The notes beneath the pieces were generated by a model. It did no database searches, was not told where the DNA came from, and saw only the letters and a program-made list of their open reading frames with translations. A stretch of DNA of 12,279 nucleotides from Nitrososphaerota archaeon (lineage in GTDB: Archaea > Thermoproteota > Nitrososphaeria > Nitrososphaerales > Nitrosopumilaceae). Both the position numbers and the translations under genes were made by a program. Where the stretch lies: assembly GCA_016200035.1 (NCBI GenBank), contig JACQFM010000017.1:1-12279 (forward strand), read 5' to 3'. The number at the start of each line of letters is the position of its first letter. Positions within the stretch are counted from its first letter, which is position 1. This document shows positions 8,288 to 12,279 of this stretch, piece by piece.

Positions 8288-8310
8288 TGGTAGTTTGGAT
8301 ATAACTACCA
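8288..8310 (-). promoter_or_regulatory. Perfect 8-bp inverted repeat before the uvrB promoter (candidate operator)
   Basis: TGGTAGTT (8288-8295) and AACTACCA (8303-8310) are exact reverse complements separated by 7 bases. The repeat ends four bases upstream of the uvrB TATA core, in the place of the factor-B recognition element, and its far arm covers the stop codon of the flavin-protein gene (8305-8307). A dimeric regulator bound here could control uvrBAC. The alternative, a hairpin terminator for the upstream gene, is less likely because no T-run follows on the minus strand. Confidence 0.45.
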
Positions 8311-8937
8311 GTTAGGCTCTTCTGATATGGCTAGTCCATCGCGTGTCTTGGTAACGCCCATAATCTTGACCGTATTTTCTGCATTAGGACTATTTCTTTC
8401 AAGAATTTTGCGTGCAAGCTCAAGACGTGACTTTTTATCCAAATGCTGGCCAATCTTATACTTTCCTCGTATAGAAATGGGTACTACTTTGATTATTGCA
8501 ACCTCGTCTACTACTTCCATTTCTGGCTCGATTGGCTCATAACCGCCCTCAGGCTGATATTTTTTCATGAGCGCATTAAGGGCAAGGGTTTTCTCATTTC
8601 TATCTGTCACTATAATGGCTTCGCCTTTTATCACTACACTAATGTATAATGTATCGGCTTGGGATGCATCTGACGGATCTGTAAAATAGGATGGAAGAAA
8701 TTCAAGACTCTTGTCAACCTCAAATCCAACTTTGCTGTTTCTTTTAATGTTTTCAAGTTTTTCGCCTTTTGTATGTGAATGCATATAGATTACATCATTA
8801 ACATACACAAAATTCATTGGAATTATCTGAGGATAACCATTCTTGTCCATGCTACAAATTCGCCCAGTCTCCTGCTCATTAAGGAATTGGATCAATTTCT
8901 GCTTAGATTTGATCTCAAGCCTACCCAATAGTTGCAT
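8305..8937 (-). CDS. Pyridoxamine-5'-phosphate-oxidase-like flavin-binding protein (NimA type)
   Basis: This 210-residue protein has the split-barrel FMN-binding fold of the PPOX/NimA group (COG3467-like). Recognisable stretches are GRICSMDKNGYPQIIPMNFVY (roughly 25-45), DVIYMHSHTKGEKLENIKRNSKVGFEVD (the flavin-phosphate-contacting strand and helix), and the later YISVVIKGEAIIV and LMKKYQPEGGY segments common to NimA relatives. These proteins bind FMN, F420 or heme as homodimers; some reduce nitroimidazoles, but most have no known substrate. A tail of about 50 residues (from KVVPISIRGKYKIGQ) is typical of the family. It is divergent from the small membrane protein at 9013 and lies 48 bases upstream of uvrB on the same strand, so partial read-through into uvrBAC is possible. 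Naming it PdxH would be unjustified. Confidence 0.82.
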   Translation of the reverse strand: MQLLGRLEIKSKQKLIQFLNEQETGRICSMDKNGYPQIIPMNFVYVNDVIYMHSHTKGEKLENIKRNSKVGFEVDKSLEFLPSYFTDPSDASQADTLYISVVIKGEAIIVTDRNEKTLALNALMKKYQPEGGYEPIEPEMEVVDEVAIIKVVPISIRGKYKIGQHLDKKSRLELARKILERNSPNAENTVKIMGVTKTRDGLAISEEPNW

Positions 8938-9012
8938 ATGATTGATTATCCGTGTTGATATTTTTGCATATAGTTTTTAATAGTTAAAATGTGAGTCATT
9001 ATACTATAAGGT
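8938..9012. promoter_or_regulatory. Divergent promoter region for the flavin protein and the small membrane protein
   Basis: This 75-base AT-rich gap separates two divergent starts. For the plus gene, TTTTTAATA (8974-8982) lies about 35 bases before the ATG at 9013, predicting a leader of roughly 9 bases. For the minus gene, an AAAATATCA-like box (about 8956-8964) sits about 24 bases before the ATG at 8937 (leaderless), and an alternative CTATATG is at 8968-8974. The two promoters are so close that they may compete. Confidence 0.45.
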
Positions 9013-9423
9013 ATGAATGTAAGAGAACATCTGAATAGCTTCAAGGCGTTTATACTTGCTGGAACTGCAGTTATCACATTTTCACATTTTGTGTATAACT
9101 TGTTTGGATACACTATTCCAGGAGTGGTGATAGATTTTTTCAAAGAATTTGGGGCAGCTGTGATAATGTTGTCTGTTTTTGCCTTTGCTTTATTATGGTT
9201 GTTAAGGGCGAGGCCTCAGAAAAGACCAAAACAATATTCTGTTGTATGCTATGACGTCTTTGGAAGTGAATCTAAAATAGACAGCCTTAGAACGGAATTT
9301 AGAACACATGATGTTGCTTGGAGTTTTATGAAACAGTATAAAAAATCATATCCACTATACAACTTTGCTCTTGTTTCTCAAGCTCAAAATTCAGAAAAGA
9401 AAACAATTTTCAGATATATCTAA
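9013..9423 (+). CDS. Small membrane protein of unknown function, two TM helices plus soluble tail
   Basis: I do not recognise this 136-residue protein. Two hydrophobic helices are visible: roughly residues 11-31 (AFILAGTAVITFSHFVYNLFG) and 42-65 (FFKEFGAAVIMLSVFAFALLWLL). A basic stretch, RARPQKRPKQ, then follows and by the positive-inside rule should face the cytoplasm. The remaining 65 or so residues are soluble and mixed in charge (YSVVCYDVFGSESKIDSLR and beyond), with alpha/beta character. It is transcribed away from the flavin protein and converges on the Ig-like membrane protein, with a 23-base gap. The ATG at 9013 follows a TATA-like box. It could be a lineage-specific protein; no catalytic motif is apparent. 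Confidence 0.7.
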   Translation: MNVREHLNSFKAFILAGTAVITFSHFVYNLFGYTIPGVVIDFFKEFGAAVIMLSVFAFALLWLLRARPQKRPKQYSVVCYDVFGSESKIDSLRTEFRTHDVAWSFMKQYKKSYPLYNFALVSQAQNSEKKTIFRYI

Positions 9424-9446
9424 GCTGGTACACAAATACTATCAAA

Positions 9447-10379
9447 TTATCTTTTAGCGCGTTTTTTTTTCTTATTTTTCATATGCCATAAAAAAATCAA
9501 AAACCCAATTACAGATGAGACAATTGTACCTACTCCAACAACTGGGGCAATGAAGAAATCTCCTATCCACACACCTCCTGCATCTCCTATCTCAAGCATT
9601 CCTCTAAGTCTTGCAAAAACATTGATAGAATCTTCCTGATTATACGTTTTTCCTGATTCATCAGCATATGATGTATCTATGTTAACTATCACATGAGTTG
9701 GCACAGAGAGAATTTTTGGTGTTTGCACGACAAATTCAAAATTTTCTGTTTTACCTGTGTCTAGACTTGTCAAGGAAAAGATCTTTTTACCCTCTAAAAC
9801 AACTTGTTTTGATTCAACTATAATCTGAATGTTTTTTGCATCATCTCCGTGATTTTTTATTGTGCCTCTAATCGAAAACGGTTCTCCTGCAAATACAGAG
9901 TCAGGAGCAACTGCGTCAAGAATAAGTATTGGTTTTGATTGCACGTTAAACGCAATTGCTTTTGTTAGGGTATTTTTGACCGGCTTTTCGTCAAAAAAAC
10001 CTTTGATAAAATATTCTACTGCTAGATTTATGAGAAGATTGCCGTTTGGAACCTCTTGTTTTATCTTTAGTTCAAAGTTGTTTCCTAATGTTGAATCCTT
10101 GGCAAGGCTAAGTACATGAAAATCATTTTGCATAATTTCTATTTCTGGAGAAGAAACAGTTATTGTAATGTTAGATATATTATCTGATTTTGCTTTTACT
10201 GTGGTGGTAAGTACAAAATCATTTCCTTGAGAAACTACGTCAGGATAGTTTAGCTCGACTTCAATGTTTCCATCAGACATGCCATTTTTTTCAGCAAAAA
10301 GCGGTACAAAAATTAGTGACGAGATAAAGACTAGAATAATGTAGGTGACAAATTTTGTTTCGAATCTTTTCTTGTACAG
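9447..10379 (-). CDS. Secreted, C-terminally anchored protein with Ig-like (CARDB/NEW3-type) domains; probable CTG start
   Basis: From the first ATG (10280) the protein has 277 residues, but the frame stays open upstream and encodes a textbook signal peptide: a basic start (LYKKRFETK), a hydrophobic core (FVTYIILVFISSLIFVPL) and a likely cleavage after LFA, before EKNG. No ATG, GTG or TTG occurs between the upstream gene's stop (10386-10388) and this peptide. CTG at 10379-10377 is the best start, with AGGT eight bases before it; that gives 310 residues. The mature part has two beta-rich repeats resembling CARDB/NEW3 domains (about residues 37-145 and 150-260), the second containing AGEPFSIRGTIKNHGDDAKN. 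A C-terminal helix (APVVGVGTIVSSVIGFLIFLW) and a Lys/Arg tail follow. This predicts a single-pass envelope protein with its domains outside. It follows the LLM oxidoreductase gene by 6 bases and is probably co-transcribed. Ligand or partner is unknown. Confidence 0.75.
   Translation of the reverse strand: MYKKRFETKFVTYIILVFISSLIFVPLFAEKNGMSDGNIEVELNYPDVVSQGNDFVLTTTVKAKSDNISNITITVSSPEIEIMQNDFHVLSLAKDSTLGNNFELKIKQEVPNGNLLINLAVEYFIKGFFDEKPVKNTLTKAIAFNVQSKPILILDAVAPDSVFAGEPFSIRGTIKNHGDDAKNIQIIVESKQVVLEGKKIFSLTSLDTGKTENFEFVVQTPKILSVPTHVIVNIDTSYADESGKTYNQEDSINVFARLRGMLEIGDAGGVWIGDFFIAPVVGVGTIVSSVIGFLIFLWHMKNKKKKRAKR
9461..9479 (+). terminator. T-rich stretch, possible terminator of the small membrane protein gene
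   Basis: Nine T's at 9462-9470, then CTTATTTTT, begin about 38 bases after the plus-strand stop. Archaeal polymerase terminates at such T-runs without needing a hairpin. On the other strand the same bases encode the Lys-rich tail of the convergent protein, so the run may exist for that reason alone. Confidence 0.4.
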
Positions 10380-10385
10380 TTTTTG

Positions 10386-11471
10386 TTACCTTTTTGGTTT
10401 ATATGCATCTCTAAAATATGCTAGTATAGTAGAGCCAAATTTGTCAATGGCACCAAAATAACCCGAACCCCAGAATCTTATAATAAAATGATTTACGCCA
10501 GCTTTGAGAAACCTCTCAAAGACTGGTATGATATCATCAGGCGTACCAATTCCTATTGAGGAGCGGGCTACCTTGTCAGGTATGGTCTGGGCAGCTTCTC
10601 GCATCTTTACGATCCATTCTTGATTAGACATAGAGTACTCCGTAAAGTATTTTTTAAAGTCAAAACCTTCTACATTATTTATATCATGAACTTTTAGAAT
10701 TTCTGGTTTGAATAGACTAACTTTGACTGCATTTTTCATCTTTGCCCATGCCTCTTCAGCATCATCAGCAAAGTAAACATCAATGTCAACTGCAAACTGG
10801 AAATCTTTATCTGATCTCCCGTTTTTTTTCATCGAATCTTTAATTGTTTTAGCATGCACTTCATACAGCTCAGGAGTGTACCCAATTGGTATCCAACCAT
10901 CTCCGTATTGACCGCAAAGATCAAGGGTTCGTGGCGCTCCGGCAGCCATGTATATTGGTGGATGAGGCTGTCTGATGCTTCTTGCTTGTAGACATGCTTG
11001 TTCTAACTTGTAGAACTCCCCCTCAAAATTAACCCTGTTTGATGGTGATGATTGAAACAATAATTTAATTACCTGAAGTTGTTCTGCAAATCTTCCTACC
11101 GGCTTGTCCCAAAGTATCTTGAACTCTTTAATATTTTGAGCTTCACCAGCACCTATTCCCAGTGTTCCTCTGCCATGTGACACCCTGTCTAAAGTAACTG
11201 CAGCCAAAGCAATGTTTGATGGATGACGCCGTACTGCATCAGTAACACAAGTTCCTAGCTCAACATGGTGAGTTATTGAGGCAATGGCGGAAAGCATTAC
11301 CCACGGATCGTTTACTATTGCATGGTTCCACTGAGGCACATTTGTGTGGTCCATATACCAGATTGAATCATAGCCAGTTCTATCTGCTAGAACACATGCA
11401 GTTAGAATTTGATCTTCAGTTAATCCCAATCGAGCAACGTTAAGGCCCTGTTGAATTCCAAATTTTATCAT
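10386..11471 (-). CDS. LLM-class (luciferase-like) oxidoreductase, probably F420-dependent
   Basis: This 361-residue protein is a complete luciferase-like TIM barrel. Signs are the N-terminal strand MIKFGIQQGL, the segment LADRTGYDSIWYMDH (29-43), ELGTCVTDAVRRHPSNIALAAVTLDRVSHGRGTLGIGAGE (the cofactor-contacting region, about 92-131), the PPIYMAAGAPRTLDLCGQYGDGWI segment near 175-195, and a C-terminal VNHFIIRF strand. The family includes F420-dependent methylene-tetrahydromethanopterin reductase and F420-dependent dehydrogenases, as well as FMN monooxygenases. GIGAGE and the overall pattern fit the F420 group, and Nitrososphaerota make F420; the substrate is unknown. ATG 11471 has a good Shine-Dalgarno, GAGGG with four bases between, and a TATA box at about 11515-11522, so there is a short leader. 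The downstream envelope-protein gene starts 6 bases after its stop. Confidence 0.85.
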   Translation of the reverse strand: MIKFGIQQGLNVARLGLTEDQILTACVLADRTGYDSIWYMDHTNVPQWNHAIVNDPWVMLSAIASITHHVELGTCVTDAVRRHPSNIALAAVTLDRVSHGRGTLGIGAGEAQNIKEFKILWDKPVGRFAEQLQVIKLLFQSSPSNRVNFEGEFYKLEQACLQARSIRQPHPPIYMAAGAPRTLDLCGQYGDGWIPIGYTPELYEVHAKTIKDSMKKNGRSDKDFQFAVDIDVYFADDAEEAWAKMKNAVKVSLFKPEILKVHDINNVEGFDFKKYFTEYSMSNQEWIVKMREAAQTIPDKVARSSIGIGTPDDIIPVFERFLKAGVNHFIIRFWGSGYFGAIDKFGSTILAYFRDAYKPKR

Positions 11472-11475
11472 TTTT

Positions 11476-11522
11476 CCCTCTTAACCCCATAATATCATCT
11501 TGATTTGTTTGCGGTATTTAAG
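11476..11522 (-). promoter_or_regulatory. Promoter and Shine-Dalgarno of the LLM oxidoreductase gene
   Basis: On the minus strand CTTAAATA (11522-11515) is a good archaeal TATA box. Transcription should start near 11493, leaving about 22 bases of leader. That leader ends in GAGGG (11480-11476), a strong ribosome-binding site, four bases before the ATG. This contrasts with uvrB, which shows a leaderless layout. Confidence 0.6.
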
Positions 11523-11565
11523 CATAATAAATTGTAGGCAATTCAATTTTTACACTGAAATCAAG

Positions 11566-11583
11566 TAAAAAATTATAATTTTC
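11566..11583 (-). terminator. T-rich terminator candidate after the alcohol dehydrogenase gene
   Basis: Immediately after the TAA the minus strand reads GAAAATTATAATTTTTTACTT. It contains a perfect 14-base AT palindrome (11569-11582) ending in a run of six T's, which suits archaeal T-run termination. It separates this gene from the LLM promoter. Confidence 0.45.
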
Positions 11584-12279
11584 TTACAATCTTCCATTTG
11601 TTATGTCTTGCAACAATTGGATGACATTCTCTTTTGTAACAGGAATCGGATTGGGGTCAAGATGACCTCTGTCTGTCATAACGATATCAGCTGCCTGAGC
11701 TAGTGGAGTTTTTAATGTAAGGCGAGCAAACTTTAGTTTCTCAACAACTTCCTTGAATTTCTCATAAAATATCGATTTATTGAATCTGTGAGCAACTGTC
11801 GTGCATGATGAAAGTGAATATCCATGTGGCACACCTTCATTAGAAAAAACATACGAAAGAGCATGACCCAATGTCGTTGATGCATTTCCAAATCCGATGC
11901 CAGAAAGCATAGAACCATATGGATAGTTTTCTGGTTTGTCACCTATTATGGCATCATACAATACATCGAATGCTGCCTTACACATTGTTCTTGTGAACTC
12001 ATTCCCTTTTTTGCTATCGTAACCTTCGGTTGCCTGTGCACATGCATCACATACCGAATTCTTAATTATTGCCTCTGGGGTGCCCTCAAGAAAAAATGCG
12101 TCCACAACTGCCATATCTGCAAGAAATCTCTCATCTTGGAGCAGCTTCTTCTTTCCCTCAAATTTTAAAACACAGTAGGTTGTCATTTCACTGCCTGTGC
12201 CAAATGTGGTAGGAATGAGAATCTTTGGTATTTTCAGTTCTGCAGCTGCGTATTTTGAGACGTCTTGAGAGCTTCCGCC
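11584..12279 (-). CDS. Iron-family alcohol dehydrogenase, N-terminus beyond the window
   Basis: The frame continues open to the right edge, so the apparent ATG at 12186 is internal. The added residues read GGSSQDVSKYAAAELK, then IPKILIPTTFGTGSEMTTY. These are the GGS-D nucleotide-binding motif and the PTTxGTGSE signature of family III (iron-containing) alcohol dehydrogenases. At least 231 of the usual 380 or so residues are present. Expected metal ligands are the Asp of NSVCDACAQATEGY, the His of LGHALSY and the His of VPHGYSL. The fourth ligand, normally His in DALTHAIE, is Gln here. Such enzymes reduce aldehydes with NAD(P)H. In Nitrososphaerota, members of this family are known or proposed malonic and succinic semialdehyde reductases of the 3-hydroxypropionate/4-hydroxybutyrate carbon-fixation cycle; whether this paralog is one is not shown. 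A T-rich terminator follows its TAA. Confidence 0.9.
   Translation of the reverse strand, partial: GGSSQDVSKYAAAELKIPKILIPTTFGTGSEMTTYCVLKFEGKKKLLQDERFLADMAVVDAFFLEGTPEAIIKNSVCDACAQATEGYDSKKGNEFTRTMCKAAFDVLYDAIIGDKPENYPYGSMLSGIGFGNASTTLGHALSYVFSNEGVPHGYSLSSCTTVAHRFNKSIFYEKFKEVVEKLKFARLTLKTPLAQAADIVMTDRGHLDPNPIPVTKENVIQLLQDITNGRL

Noticed and set aside
8288..8310. The inverted repeat as an intrinsic terminator of the flavin-protein gene
   Set aside because: No T-run follows the hairpin on the minus strand, one arm lies in the coding end and stop, and archaeal termination uses T-runs rather than hairpins.
8305..8937. Calling the flavin protein PdxH (pyridoxamine phosphate oxidase)
   Set aside because: The sequence pattern is NimA/COG3467-like, without the PdxH C-terminal PLP-contacting motif, so only the fold-level name is safe.
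10278..10280. ATG as the start of the Ig-like envelope protein
   Set aside because: It would discard an in-frame, well-formed signal peptide and leave a protein with only a C-terminal anchor and no export signal.
10386..10388. Stop-codon read-through fusing the LLM enzyme to the envelope protein
   Set aside because: The frames do match, but a cytosolic barrel fused to a signal peptide makes little sense, the TAA context has no recoding signal I can see, and CTG re-initiation with an AGGT site is simpler.
12184..12186. ATG as the start of the alcohol dehydrogenase
   Set aside because: The frame upstream encodes the conserved GGS-D and PTTxGTGSE motifs, so this Met is internal and the gene is cut by the window edge.
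1..12279. CRISPR arrays, tRNA or rRNA genes, insertion sequences, defence islands
   Set aside because: I found no direct-repeat array, cloverleaf, transposase or terminal inverted repeats, and the gaps are too short to hold most of them.

Overview
The window looks like a piece of an AT-rich archaeal chromosome, most likely a mesophilic, ammonia-oxidising Nitrososphaerota (Thaumarchaeota) of the Nitrosopumilus/Nitrosarchaeum type. The reasons are archaeal TATA boxes about 25 nt before start codons (several apparently leaderless), a complete bacterial-type UvrABC repair set as carried by mesophilic archaea, a luciferase-like oxidoreductase of the kind that uses F420, an iron-family alcohol dehydrogenase, and an externally facing membrane protein with Ig-like repeats. 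The genus is inferred, not proven. Coding density is very high, no intergenic gap exceeds 150 bases, and I see no rRNA, tRNA, CRISPR or insertion sequence.

Left part (1-1933): the 3' end of a small cupin gene (+) meets purN (-) tail to tail. A 147-base gap with outward-facing promoter signals separates purN from a metallo-beta-lactamase/beta-CASP nuclease (+) that resembles ligase-associated (SNM1-like) DNA exonucleases. That nuclease meets uvrC tail to tail. Both tail-to-tail pairs overlap by four bases, in a palindrome that is the stop codon on both strands (TTAA and CTAG).

Middle (1930-8310): uvrB-uvrA-uvrC form a tight minus-strand operon with overlapping genes (ATGA between uvrB and uvrA, 11 bases between uvrA and uvrC). 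They make a complete damage-recognition and dual-incision machine for nucleotide excision repair. The operon appears to begin with a leaderless uvrB message. A perfect 8-bp inverted repeat lies immediately upstream of its TATA box and is a candidate operator. UvrC lacks the usual C-terminal helix-hairpin-helix DNA-binding domain.

Right part (8305-12279): a NimA/PPOX-like flavin protein (-) is divergent from a small two-helix membrane protein of unknown function (+). A minus-strand pair follows: an LLM-family oxidoreductase and, 6 bases downstream, a secreted, C-terminally anchored protein with Ig-like domains. The second gene's signal peptide lies upstream of its first ATG and has no standard start codon. 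The window ends inside an iron-family alcohol dehydrogenase (-) in which the second metal-ligand histidine is replaced by glutamine.
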